This document shows positions 10,971-22,000 of a stretch of 64,000 nt of DNA, piece by piece (position 1 is the first letter of the stretch; every line of letters begins with the position of its first letter). A model generated the notes under the pieces. It saw only the letters and a program-made list of their open reading frames with translations. It did not search any database and was not told where the DNA came from. The position numbers were made by a program, and so were the translations under genes. Location: the NCBI GenBank assembly GCA_010909165.1, contig MU008188.1, forward strand, positions 62,001 through 126,000, given 5' to 3'. This DNA comes from Anthoceros angustus. Taxonomy: Eukaryota; Streptophyta; Anthocerotopsida; Anthocerotales; Anthocerotaceae.

Positions 10971-12400
10971 GAGGCTAGCGCCTCGGACCCGTGAACCGGT
11001 GGAGTGACTACGGGAAGAGTCAGGAGCGTGGGAGGATGCATACCAAGTGCAAGAAGCACCACGGGCGCGGTATCCCGGCGATGTACCACGGTGGTCCATC
11101 GTGCATCGACCTCCGTCTGACACATGGGAGCCCCTCCGAATTCTCGGCGGCGGTGGTCTGCTGGGCATGGGAACCCGGCACTACTCCAACGTGTCCATAC
11201 CCCACTCGGCAAGGCAGGGGACTTTGAGCGCTGTGTGGAGATTGTGGCGGGCGGGGCACATGGCGGCGGTACCTTGTGTCAGAATCCTCGTTCGAGGGCG
11301 GCGCTCGCCACCCGGCGGGGAGCCGCACCTCGCCTCCCTCCTAAGGCTGCGCCCGTGCTACAGATTGAAGGCCTGGTGGCGGAGTGGGAAGGCGGGAACT
11401 TGGAGCAGTGGTGCAAGCGAGTTCGGCTAAGGAGAAGAGGCGGACACAGGTCTTGGAAGTGTCAACCGCGCGAAAGGAGGCGAAAGGAGAGGAGCAGTTT
11501 AAGAGGAAGAAAATGATAGTCCACGGATACGGAGGGCAGGACACTGAAGGAAGCTCCGCCAAGGAAGGCGAGTTAAATCAGGCTACGCGGAAGGCGAAAC
11601 CAAAACCCCGGAAATGTTAGGAAGCGGACTCACCCAACACCGATTCCACGGATGTGGTTGAAGTGGCGGAGATGCTTGAGGAAGAACTCGGCGGGACCCA
11701 GTGGTCCGACCACCACAGGCGGTGGCGGAGCTGGAAGGTCAAGCGGGCAGCGTGTGAGAAGCCACCGCCTTTCAAGGTGGCCGACTTGATGATGGATCAA
11801 CAACACTTGGTGTCCCTTAGGCAGTTGTTAAAGACAACCCAGTATCGGAAGTCAGGAGGCCATCGAGGAGACACAACCGCGAAACTCCTTGGGAAGGAAA
11901 CGTGGAGGTAAGTAGTATCTCATACGGACCGGGCGCCGATGGTTCGTAGAAATTGCGGGTGTGTGATTAGAAGCTGGACACGGGTCGAGTGAACCTCATC
12001 ACGGAGGCCCGCAAGGCGGTTGGGGTTCACCACCTTGAGCCATCCACCAAAACCCTCGGGATGGCGGACATGTCGCGTGGCGCCGGTGAGTTGTCGGGTC
12101 AAGCCACCATAAGCGGGAGCACCCTATACATTGGACTTGTGGTCATCGGACCGGACCTCACAGGGGTACGAGGGTCTTGGGGCGACCAGGTGGGACTCGC
12201 TCGAGACAAAACTACACTTGGAAGGAAGGAGATACACTTCAAGCCGTGGCGGATCAGAAGGTGAGGGGAAGGACGGTGGCGACAGGAGTAAGGACACATC
12301 TTTGTGGTGAAATAAGCACCACGGAGGGTACACCTCCGAAGGCAGTGGGGATGAGCGGATACGAATGAGGACTACCCTTTCCAAAAATCGTGGTCAGAAG
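10971..12400 (+). pseudogene. Gag C-terminus and retropepsin of the family-1 element
   Basis: Near 10,930 a CAVCHQHGH stretch resembles the first half of a zinc knuckle. Near 11,225 CVEI..AGH..AVPC looks like a second, distorted one. Around 11,970-12,150 the frame gives KLDTGRVNLITEARKAVGVH followed by LEPSTKTLGMADMSR. This aligns with the protease at 39,175 (+) (LDSGSGVNLMTEETAHQLGF, LRMADQTR) and keeps an Asp-Thr-Gly catalytic triplet. FVVIGPDLTG-like residues follow. The region after 12,270 should be the protease-RT linker and is poorly preserved. Confidence 0.6.
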
Positions 12401-12639
12401 AAGATGGACTACGGAGGGACACTTTGGAGGCGGAGGTGTCGATTGCTTAGTGGTGAAGACTCGGAGGAGGAGGAAAAAGGAACCGGATGGAGGACCCAGA
12501 AAGACAGTTCACCTCGACGAGCTCTTGGGAATGGGGAATGCGTGAAGATGAACCCGGATGGAGGATGATGGCTTTGGGCGTGGCAGCGGCGAGGAAAGAG
12601 GCGGTCAATCGATGATGTGGAAGGCGTGGAGGTTCGCCG

Positions 12640-13460
12640 GGAAATTCCATTCCGCAGGCATGGGGCGGAGTTGACCCTCACCGGTGTTGGGGAATTTAGT
12701 GAGGTGTTTGCTTTCAAGGTCACGGACATGAAGGGCATTAAAGCGATGGGGCGAACAGGATAGATGAAGCCGGGGAGGCTGCACGGATTAATATAAGCTG
12801 AATCCCAAGCACTCGCTCAAGGTCAAGGAGTCTGGATAAATCTGAGGCGGACATCATCTTCCCAATCGTGAGCAGCGAATGGGTGGCGCCCATTGTTGTA
12901 AGAAAAGCGAAGGGCGGTCAGTATGCATCGGGGAGAAAGCTCCGCCGCCCGGAAGGACCATTTTCCCATGCCCTTTGTAGGCGACATCTTGGACAAGGTG
13001 GCGGGGACGGAGTACCTACTCCTTCTTGGATGGCTACTCGGCTACAACCAGCGCACCTAAGGGAGTGGGATAAGACAATTCACCGGAGTGGGGGCGTTTG
13101 CCTACAAGCAGCGCCTTGGGATGGCAGGAGCACCGGATCATTTATGCGGATGGTGACCAACGTCTTAGGATTTTGAGGACTTCATGGAGGTGTTCTTGGG
13201 CGACTTTGCGTGCGGAGGAGGACAAACACGTTGGACATCTGCGGAAGTGCTTGGAGCGACTGTGTGCACATCAGAATGCTACTTGGTATGCGGAGGGAAT
13301 CTTGTTGGGACAGCGTGTCGGGAGAGGATAGAGGTGGATCAAGACAAGGTGAAGGTCATCATCCTGCGGCCGCCTCACGAACTTGAAGGAGTTCTGAGTT
13401 CACAGGCATGGTGGGTTACTATAGGCGTTTCATCCAAGACTTTCAAAGCGGGCCCAAGCT
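12640..13460 (+). pseudogene. Reverse transcriptase domain, degenerate
   Basis: SSEWVAPIVVRKAKGGQ (12,868) and FPMPFVGDILDKVAGTEYLL (about 12,960), followed by LLGYNQ, are the fingers/palm entry of Ty3/gypsy RT. The catalytic YxDD box should lie in the frame reading MEVFLGDFAC (13,184), where the first Asp of the usual LDD is replaced by Gly, followed by HVGHLRKCLERL. KVKVIILRPPHELEGV then corresponds to the RT connection. Frameshifts occur between each of these blocks. The enzyme would copy element RNA into DNA; this copy looks inactive. Confidence 0.75.
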
Positions 13461-14170
13461 AGCTACTCGGGAAGGAGGAGAATGGCACTGGACACCAGAA
13501 AGGGAGGCATTCGAGACCTACAAACCACTCGATCGGTGCCCAGATTGAAAGGTGGGAGGGAAGCGATTCCATGTGTATGTGGATGTGTCGGCCTTTGCCA
13601 TTGGGTGTGCTCGGCCAAAAGGGCGACAAGCGGAGGATCATCAATCTACTGGCGGAAGAAGGCGGCTCACGCGGAGCGGTACACTACTACGGGCGTTGGG
13701 GATGGTATCTGATTAAGAAATTCGACATTACCTTCGCCCAATGAGTTTGTGTTTTATGTTGATCACTTGGCTCAAGCATTTGGTGAACAAAAGCGGACTT
13801 GTCCGGGCGGTGCGAGGTGGATTACAGCTGAGGAGTTCACATTTGAGGTGGAGACGGGCGGCGGCACCAGCGACTTCTTGTCTTGTCAGTTAAAGCGGGC
13901 ACATCTGCAAGATCGGGAGGGCGCCTTCCGGATGAGGAATTGGTGGCGGCGATAGAGGAAGAGTGCGGTAGGACAAACCCTGAAATGGCGGACCACCGGC
14001 GGAGAAGGAGGCGGGCCGGGGGCCCTCTTATGGAGTTGGAGCAGTACCTATGGGAGATGGGAACTAAGCGGATTGGCGGGTCGAGCCTTTGTGCACTCAC
14101 TGCCCTTTTTAGGTTGTATAACGCATCTTTAAGGTGGGGGACGTGGAGCAGGTACCTCCAGCAGTGAGGC
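13461..14170 (+). pseudogene. RNase H domain and tether of the same pol
   Basis: KRFHVYVDVSAFAIGC at 13,561 is the first strand of the Ty3-type RNase H with the first catalytic Asp (VDVSAFAIG corresponds to the usual TDAS.xAIG). GQKGDKRRIINLL and an AVHYYG-like stretch follow near 13,680. Further on are SVKAGTSARSGGRLPDEELV and a Trp/Arg-rich stretch leading to the integrase. The domain degrades the RNA strand during reverse transcription. It lies between RT and integrase, as in Ty3/gypsy and not copia order. Confidence 0.6.
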
Positions 14171-14174
14171 GGAG

Positions 14175-15083
14175 GTGGTAATAAAGGGATGCACGAAGGA
14201 CGGTGGACATTATCGTAAGTCACCACCAAGAAAATCTTGGAGGCTGAATGCGGTGGCCCACCATGTATGGAAACACACCAATTGTGAAGAGTGTGATGCT
14301 TGTCGTGGATCGGGCGGCCCACAACAATGGCCGTTGGTGCCCCATGGCACTACGCCTTTTGAGAAGTGGGGCATCGACTTGGACCTATCGATAGGACACA
14401 CACAGCGGTACATCTTGGTGGCAGCGGACTCGCACCGGTGGGTGGCGGTCGCTACTAGCGGACTCTGCACGGTGGCCAAATTCCTCTCTGAAAACATCAT
14501 CACAAAATGGGTGTCGTTGCGGTGAGCGATGGGGATTTCCTCAATGATGTGATAGCGCAATGACGGACTATTTTGGCATCACACATAAGCGGCCCCTAGG
14601 CCAGCTTGTGGAGAAGACCAGCTTATGCATCTCAATAAACTACGGTTAACTATGCTCGGGATACAAAGCTACCATCGGTAGCTATGGGCCTTGAGCGGCG
14701 AAGGTAACCGAACTCCGTATTACACCTATGGGCACTCACCCGTTATGCGGTGAGTTTGAGGTGCCAACACTCATCATGATGGAGAGGCGCTTAACGGATG
14801 AGAGCCAAGCTGGGCGCTTGCTAGGGTTTGTTCGCATCTGGAGGGTCGGGAAGAGCGCGCGGATGCAAGCAGTGAGAATCAGCAAGTTGTGCAGGAGGCT
14901 CGAGTATGTGAAGGAGGAGATTTGGCCCTTCTTTATGACGCCGCCATATGCACTTCGGGTAAACTCCACCTTGATGGATGGGACCTTACCAAGTGGTATG
15001 TCATATGGGTCAGTTCAACCCGGCGGTTGGATGGTGGTGCCCACTCGGGTGAGCAGGTGGCGGTGAAAAAGTATCATGCCTAG
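14175..15083 (+). pseudogene. Integrase of the family-1 gypsy element
   Basis: CEECDACRGSG (about 14,300) is the CxxC half of the zinc-binding domain, preceded by HH near 14,255. The core follows as TPFEKWGIDLDLSIGHTQRY (first catalytic Asp, about 14,380). AVSDGDFLNDVI (about 14,525) supplies the second Asp, then TDYFGITHK and LVEKT (about 14,610), where Glu is the third catalytic residue. HSPVMR-like sequence, QEARVCEGGDLALLYDAAIC and VKKYHA (stop at 15,081) form the C-terminal domain. Several frameshifts. It ends about 30 bp before the polypurine tract and 3' LTR, the normal 3' end of a gypsy pol. Confidence 0.75.
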
Positions 15084-15099
15084 TGTTGGCGGGCGTAGC

Positions 15100-15115
15100 G
15101 GATGAGAAGGGAGTA
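15100..15115 (+). other. Polypurine tract (family 1)
   Basis: GGATGAGAAGGGAGTA directly precedes the LTR start TGTGGACTACGG at 15,116. The giant-LTR element has the matching GTGAGGAGGGGAGTA before its 3' LTR at 52,458. This site primes plus-strand DNA synthesis. Confidence 0.65.
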
Positions 15116-15757
15116 TGTGGACTACGGACTTCCCTTGGGGGTTAGAAATAAGTGGGTTTTGTTTTTTCGTAGGTTGAATAGTAAAATAAAGGCGGAAAAG
15201 GAGGAATAAGCGGATGGTGCTCGGGGCACTCGGAGTATACTCCGGACTCGGGAGTGACCCGGGCTATGAGCTGGGACTACATGGGAGTAGCAGGATAAGT
15301 CCGGACCCACTCAGGGTCAAGCAGGATAAATGCGCCGAAGTAATTTAAGTTGAGTCGTGAGGGACGGACTAAGCGGCGCCACGTGGGGCGGCCGAGTGGA
15401 GGTCGGGCATCGGCAGCGGGGCCTAACCTTGCGAGTTATAGCGGTATTCACGCCCAGGGCGCGGCGTAAGGCAGCTGCAGCGTAAGGCGCTGCAGCGGGC
15501 GTAAGGTCGAGTAAGCCATGCAGACCTGGCGATTCAGACGGGAAGAGGCACCTTCCGCCCAGTTACTCAGCAGCCGAAGAGGTCATTTCTGTGCGACCTC
15601 GAGACAATTCTCGCGATCTCTTGCGCTCATAACCCGGCTCTCTGGCGCTATCTCTTTGAATGCTCGGGCATCTTGGCGCGCGGCTCACGTTGGGGTTGGG
15701 CGGCGGCGAGAGGCGCATCGTGCCGGCGGTCTCCAGCGGCTCTGACGAAGGGAGAAG

Positions 15758-16560
15758 ATGGCACCCAAAAACTGCGGAAGTTTGGGAGCCATGGAACCTG
15801 AGGCGCAACATTGTGACAGCTATCGGACTTTGGGCCATGGAGGCGGGAGGATTAGTCGAGAGTGGCATAGGCGTGTTCGGTATGCGGGCGTTTGGCGTCA
15901 CTCTGGTCGGAGATCGCCCGGGAAGATGTTGGCGGCGGCCAAGGAGTTCGATCCAAGAACCTCGGGAGGATCGATGGACCTTGGAGGTCACGAGGCGGCC
16001 TACAACCCAGCGGAGGATGGGGGCGTGGTCGAGCCCCTCAAGGCGAAGATAGAGGCGGCAAGGGCGGCGTCTGAGGCCGGAGCGGCGGACAACCAGGTGG
16101 TTGATATCGGACTGGACAGTGAGTGGCTGGCCGGATCATCGTCCACGGAACTTGCTCGGGTGGATCACCTTGGTGATAATTTCTTGTGTTCTGCATGCGT
16201 TGCGGCGTGGGGAAGAGGCGGATGAGGAAGGATCATCTTGGGATTCGTGAGGCCTGAGAGAAGCCCTCGGCTCGGACTATCCCCATACCGATCCATGTAT
16301 GGGGACATTACAACTTCAAGGATGGGGAGATAGAGCGGCGCTCGGAAAGGTTGGCCCTACCGAGCGGTGAGCAGGCGCGGGGAGAGGCCCACAGGGCCAA
16401 ACGGTCGAGGAGAGGACGATCGGGAAGGATATCGGACTCCATACGTGAGCGGGCCTCACCACCTGTGGGAAGATATCCCGCTTCCTCCTCTTAAACTCAT
16501 GGGCGAGAGATCTGGACGAGGAGGCAGGCTGCCACAATCTAAACAGAGGATTGGACTTGG
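15758..16560 (+). pseudogene. N-terminal half of the LTR-borne ORF
   Basis: An ATG at 15,758 opens MAPKN, and the neighbouring frame gives AEVWEPWNLRRNIVTAIG, matching MGPKKVAEVWEPWRLVERN on the minus strand at 3,534. Downstream is AAKEFDPRTSGG, a stretch rich in Ala, Glu and Arg (LKAKIEAARAASEAGAADNQ, about 16,040) that could form a coiled coil, and ERRSERLALPSGEQARGEAH (about 16,330). No known domain is recognised. Together with 6,880-8,300 it suggests one long protein encoded in U3. Confidence 0.45.
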
Positions 16561-16632
16561 GCTTGCCGCCTCCTCTCCTTGGCCTTGAATTGGGCTTCTT
16601 CGCCTTCTCTCCTTGGCCTTGACTTGGTCCCC
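16545..16632 (+). repeat. Remnant of the 35-bp minisatellite
   Basis: GGACTTGGGCTTGCCGCCTCC and CTTGGCCTTGAATTGGGCTTC repeat the unit seen at 6,531-6,667, with about two and a half diverged copies. Confidence 0.7.
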
Positions 16633-16734
16633 TCTAGTCCTCAAGCCTTGGGACTGGGCCTCCTGGCCTTGGGCCCCTCCTAGGCCTCAAGCCGGGGCAC
16701 ACTTTAGAGAGTCCCTTGCCCACTTGTTTAAAGA

Positions 16735-16835
16735 GCTAGGTCGCCGCCTAGCACGGCCTAGCACGCTTAAGGTCGCTTAGCATCACCTAAGATCGCCTAG
16801 CCACCTAGCATCGCCTAGCATCACACTGCTTCAGC
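16735..16835. repeat. Short degenerate CGCCTAGCA repeats
   Basis: CGCCTAGCAC, GGCCTAGCAC, CGCTTAGCATCAC, CGCCTAGCCAC, CGCCTAGCATCAC follow one another at 8-14 bp spacing. No gene is present. Confidence 0.6.
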
Positions 16836-16839
16836 ACTA

Positions 16840-17395
16840 CTTACCCAGTGCACACACGGATCATAGCTTGTAACAACAGGAGGAGTAGTCATGACCGGGC
16901 ACAAACACACCTCCCCACGAGAACAACACACAAATTCCTCACACATTGCTCCTGAGTCATGGCTTGGCCTCCTCATAACACCCTTGCATCAGATATCTAG
17001 AGGACAAGCCACATCCGAGCTTGTCCTTAAGGGTTTGTATACTAGCCGCCTCGCATCGGCATATTCCTAAGATATCCTATTGGCATCAAAGATACGCTCG
17101 GAAATATCCTAAGAATACACTATAATATGCAAGGAATATGCTAAATCATATTACTTGAGCTTATCCAAGCTAGCTATTGTATCCTAAGAATACACTATAA
17201 TAAGGAATATGCCAAAGCATATTACTTGAGCTTATCCACTTATATATTACTAACCATGTTTAATTAACACTAATCAATGCTTAATGAACATAAGCACCTT
17301 TTGAATTAATACTAATTACTTACTTAAAGATAAGTAATTAGATTAATTAATGATAATCAAACACTAAACCCAAGTGCAGAGATTAGTATCACACG
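16840..17395. other. AT-rich gene-free region with a tandem duplication
   Basis: No ORF with coding character. It holds a 75-bp tandem duplication (17,105-17,240) and then an AT-rich stretch of TTAAT/ATTAA repeats to about 17,360. Confidence 0.5.
17105..17240. repeat. 75-bp tandem duplication
   Basis: TATCCTAAGAATACACTATA begins at 17,105 and again at 17,180. Both copies continue through AGGAATATGC and CATATTACTTGAGCTTATCCA. The second lacks four bases (TGCA) and has small changes. Confidence 0.85.
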
Positions 17396-17396
17396 A

Positions 17397-17717
17397 CATG
17401 ACATCGAGGAGTTCCCTTGTGATGCGGAGCTCCTCCCTAAGTCCTCTAGCCACGTTATCCCATTCCTGCTTCTCACTTGCTAGACCATCGGATTTCCCTT
17501 TGTAATACTCCTTCCGTTTGTCCATGGCTAGCAATCTCTTCTGTAGGAGGTCCTTTTCATCTTCAAGGTCATTCCGGCCTTCGGCTTTGGTAGTAGCCTC
17601 CTTCTCTCAATTCACCTCTCCTACCCTTTTAGGGCCGTTCTCAAACGTTCCTCCACACGATTCTTGGTGGCTTCCATTTCTTTAGCCTTCTTGGTGGGCT
17701 TCCCTAAGACTTGGTGT
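17397..17717 (-). pseudogene. Coiled-coil ORF remnant
   Basis: On the minus strand, 17,700 downwards gives KPTKKAKEMEATKNRVEERL. After two stops and a frame change comes a stop-free run from about 17,615 to 17,397: EKEATTKAEGRNDLEDEKDL, LQKRLLAMDKRKEYYKGKSD, LASEKQEWDNVARGLREELR, ITRELLDVM. The heptad-like spacing of Leu, Ile and Val in a Lys/Glu background is a strong coiled-coil signature. It has no long ATG-initiated ORF. It lies next to gypsy pol sequence of opposite strand and may be an extra ORF of another retroelement; a host gene fragment cannot be excluded. Confidence 0.45.
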
Positions 17718-18360
17718 ATCATCTCCCACACTTTGACCAATCGTGCGCCCAATGGAGTGACGCCGCACTCTACCAAGGTTTAGGCCATCCTTCAAGTCAA
17801 GGAGCCTACCAATGTTTCGCGCCACGAGCTTTCTTGGGTCTATGCACTACTCTGAGTATACATCCAAAGCTTCACACCAAGCCCCTAAACGACCCGCTGC
17901 GCAAGGATGTCAATTGGGAATGGACAGAGGCGGTTCAGCAAGCCTTCGAATCCTTGAAGGCAAGGCTGACCGAGGCACACGTCATGGCCAGGCCAGATTT
18001 TGGGAAGCCCTTTGTGGTCCACACTGACTAGAGCATCTTGGGACTTCGAGCGGTGCTGGCCCAGCTAGATGAGGAAGGGTAGGAGCGAGTGATCGCCTAT
18101 GCCCAAGAGGCCTCGTATTAGAGAGGAATTGCTGTAGCCACTAATGAGGAGCTTCCTAGAGAAAATCTTAGTGATCAATGGTCTGCAAGAATCCCTGGAG
18201 CTGCCTAGTTGAGGTGGGCCTACGGGATATTTGAGGACGAGAGTAAGGGCTTTGAGGGGGATCATTGAGTTTATGGTACGGCACAAGCCTTGTATTGAGA
18301 GAGCTGTGGAGAGCCTAGCTAGTGAGTTTGTTGCTGAGTGAAGGGCAGTAGCCAATTGGG
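17705..18360 (+). pseudogene. Ty3/gypsy RT-RNase H fragment
   Basis: RAFLGLCTT, KPLNDPLRKDVNWEWTEAVQ and QAFESLKARLTEAHVMARPD, then FGKPFVVHTD (to 18,029), are the RT connection and the first strand of RNase H with its catalytic Asp. After a stop the frame continues ILGLRAVLAQLDEEG and ERVIAYAQ (to 18,110). The peptide DLLRKDV..WTR on the minus strand at about 35,650 belongs to a related element. Only this middle part of pol is present; the rest fades by about 18,360. Confidence 0.7.
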
Positions 18361-18399
18361 TGTAGATAGCCAGACTCAAGTGTGTATTCTATGAATAAA

Positions 18400-19019
18400 G
18401 AGTAGCACCTTGAGGAGGTGGCCTACGAGTCGTCGATGGACAGCGGGCTACTTGGAGCCTAGTGTTGCGTCTTGAGATTGAGAGCTCTGAAAGTTGTGCA
18501 AGTTTCTCGGTGGAGTGATTGACGAAGTCCTAAGACCGTTGGAAGCCAGCACTTACCGCTTCCTTACCGGCTGCCTAGTGAGGGGCGTTAAAGGTAGTGA
18601 GTAAAGTATTCAGTGATTGCCCACGGAGTTGAATAAGCTAGATATTCAGATTTCTTTATGGCAGTCTCTACTTTTCCTGCCTGTATTTAGCAAGAGCGTC
18701 GATCTACCCCGATTGCGTTGTGTGTCATAGCTTGCTTTGACCAAGGGAGGGCACTCGGAATGAATGTGGTACTTGAGTTTTTAGGTGGCGAGCTATTCAG
18801 TAGAGGTAAAAACAATGGGCTTCACTTGTTGGCATCGTCGTTTTGTCTCTCTGCGCGTGATTCTCTGCACAGAGTTGGCTGGGCAAGCCCTGTGCGCCCT
18901 TCCACGCCTGCGAAGCCTGTGATGGATCTGTCGCTCTGTTGAATCGAAATTCGCTATCTGAATAGTTTAGAAACCACAGTGCGATGGGTTTCCGGTCCTT
19001 ACATTACGGATAAAGGTCC
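18400..19019. other. Upstream region of the histidine kinase gene
   Basis: No recognisable element protein. It probably holds the promoter and 5' leader of the gene at 19,020; no clear TATA box could be assigned. Short ORFs such as the one at 18,718-18,942 show no family resemblance. Confidence 0.35.
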
Positions 19020-22000
19020 TTGGACTTGAGGACCAGGATGTGGGAACTGCTATTTCGGCATACCGTTCATCGGTCCGCTGATTGCACTGGATGTAACTGT
19101 AGTAGACCGCTTGTTGGTGGCTATGTTGTCGAGAATAATCGCCAGCTCAGCACCGGAAGGTTGGCCGCAAAATGGTGGGGACGCTCGAGCAGCAGTTTAG
19201 TCCGCCCCACGACGGTGTTCGCCAGTCAGGGCCGAAGATTTGGGAAAATGTGGTGGTACAACCAATTACTGGTCCTATGGTTTATTGTGGGGTTCTGCAG
19301 CTCTGTGTTCTTGTATCATCATCTCGATACTTCAAATCTGGAGCGCCGACAGGAGACTCTCTCAAGTATGTGCGATGAACGGGCCCGGATGCTGCAAGAT
19401 CAATTTGTTGCAAGTATGAATCACGTCCGAGCGCTTACAGCACTGGTCACTACCTTTCATCTTGAAAAACAGCCATCAGCATTAGACCAGGTGAGAATTG
19501 TATCAGCTAGGTTCGTCTCCTGCTGTCGATAACACGAAATTGGGTACCTACTCAGACAACGTGCATTTTGGACTTTACTGAGAATTGGCCAAGGGCTCCT
19601 CAGTTCTCAACTTCCCTGATACGGTCTCGCTTGTGTTGTTGCGTTTGCGCAGAAAACTTTTGCTACCTACGCTGCCAGGACAGCGTGTGAACGGCCACTT
19701 ATGAGTGGAGTAGCGTATGCGCAAAAAGTGCTTCATCAGGAAAGAGAGGCTTTTGAAAAGGAGCAAGGGTGGAGTATTAGAAAGATGCACTCCAGGGACT
19801 GGCAGCTTGTAGAAGATGAGTATGCGCCTGCTACCCTGACACAGGATACAGTTGGGTATTTGACATCGCTAGACCTCATGTCGGGCCAGGTAATATACTT
19901 CTGAGTGGTTCGTAGTCGGCTCCTTGAGGTTCTGGCCAACCATCTTATGATAACACGTTATCATGGTTATGTAGGAGGATAGGGAAAATATCTTACGTGC
20001 CAGAGCGTCAGGCAAGGGTGCATTGACAAGTCCCTTCAGGCTTCTTACAAACCACTTGGGGATTGTATTTACTTTCGCTGTGTATACGGACGATCTCCCT
20101 CCAGATGCCACCCCTGAACATCGGATTGCACATTGTGCTGGGTAGGTGCTTTGTCCACTTATAACACAAGGATGCCTAATGTGCGCATGTAGACAGAACT
20201 TTTCTTCTATGACTCAGCACATCAAGCACTTCGTTTTCCACTGTGCTAGAGGTCACAATTGTGTTCGGTGAATGTTGCAGCTATCTTGGTGGGGCATTTG
20301 ATGTGGAGTCCCTAGTGGAAAAGTTACTGCGGCAGCTTGCTGGAAGTTCCACAATTGTGGTTAACGTTTATGACACTACCAACCATTCACTTCCACTTGT
20401 CATGTATGGATCCTCTCCTGACAATGAGAACCACTACGTTAGCAGCTTGGACTTCGGAGATCCTTTACGAAAGCATGAAATGCGATGCAGGTAAGTATGG
20501 TGAAAGAAGCCTGTAGATTTATTACAGTTCTGTCTGGATAATTGACCCTGCGTCACTGTACAGGTTTGTGGACCCACGACCTGTGCCATGGTCAGCCGTA
20601 TGGGCATCTGTTGGGCTTTTTGTAATCTTCCTGCTACTTGGTCAAATCGGGTTTGCAGCTTTGCGAAGAATTTCCCAGGTGGAGGAGGACTATAAGAAGA
20701 TGGAAGAATTGAAGCTACGAGCAGAATCTGCTGATGTTGCTAAGTCTCAGGTGAGGTGCATCCACTCAGTCCACATGTGTTGCTTTTATAGTTGCGGTGC
20801 TGACTCTCAACATGTTTTACTCTTGCCTGATGTGGGCTACTGTGCTGAACCTTATGCAGTTTCTTGCAACAGTCTCCCATGAAATTCGCACTCCAATGAA
20901 CGGAGTACTTGGTAAGCAGAGCGAAAACTGAGTGTCTTGTTTGACCTCTTGAGTAGCTTGGTGATAGTCAATCAGTGATAAGACCTAAAAGGCTGCATGT
21001 TGTACAGGCATGCTGCAGATGCTTATGGACACAAGTCTAGATTCGACTCAGATGGATTATGCGAGAACAGCTCAAGCTAGTGGGCAGGCATTGATCACTC
21101 TTATAAATGAGGTTCTGGATCAAGCGAAGATTGAATCTGGACGGCTTGAACTCGAGGCTGTCCCTTTTGATTTAAGTGCCATTCTTGATGACGTTGTGTC
21201 TTTGTTTTCATCCAAGTCACGCGACAAGCACCTTGAGGTTCTTCCTCACTCTACTTGTTTGGAGGACATAAACTTTTGTTATGTGGGTTTCCTTGAAGTC
21301 TTTTGAGCTTGCACGTGCCTCTGATTTTTTCCTGGACCGTTTGCAAGCTATTGATGGAGTGAATGCTTATTTTAAAGTGTGGTTGGTGTGTGAGCAGCTT
21401 GCGGTCTTTGTTTCGGACAGGGTGCCTCAGATGTTGGTAGGAGATCCAGGCCGGTTCCGACAGATTATCACTAATCTAGTGGGGAACTCTATAAAGGTCA
21501 GTGGTTGTTCGGATGGCCATCTTCGGTTTGATTGTGGTGATGTTGTGCACTTGTGTATGTCTGAAAAAGTAGCTAGTAGGCCGGCTATGTGTTGACTCAG
21601 TTGTTTAACCTCATAACTGGGTCACTCGGCCAGACTCTGTTGAATCATCGTAGGTGCGCCACATTGGTCTAGGTGTCGAGCTCCCTTGATCTTTGAGACC
21701 ATCACCCAATTAGCCTGCTGGGACCTTTCTGCTTACTATTTTTCAGAGGATGCTAACATTTTTTGTCATTAGTGGACCAAACTTAAGATTCTAGGTCTAT
21801 GGTTGTGCGCTTTCGGGAGATACTGCTTTGCATACAGGCCTTCACTGCATCGTTTCTCTTAGGCCCAAAATGGGAACTAAGGGAGTTGATTACGCTAGAG
21901 GTGATTAGAAATGACTGACGCAACTTGCATGCAGTTCACCGGACGTGGACACATTTTCCTTTGTGTGCACTTAGCTGAAGATATGGATACGGTGATGGAG

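Larger units (their letters stand above)
15116..16720 (+). mobile_element. 3' LTR (right part missing) of the plus-strand family-1 element
   Basis: The LTR starts TGTGGACTACGGACTTCC and has the TTTTGTTTTTTCGTAGG block. It continues through CTCCGGACTCGGGAG-type palindromes and GCAGCTGCAGCG repeats into the LTR-borne ORF (15,758). It stops in minisatellite sequence near 16,550-16,700 and never reaches the TATA box and U5 seen at 9,334-9,893. The 5' LTR of the same element is missing the complementary portion, so the two LTRs overlap only at the minisatellite. Confidence 0.6.

Noticed and set aside
15116-15757. Two separate LTR families, one at 15,116-15,640 and one ending at 9,893
   Set aside because: All copies are better explained as start and end of one long LTR, since gag always follows the second part and the integrase/PPT precedes the first.
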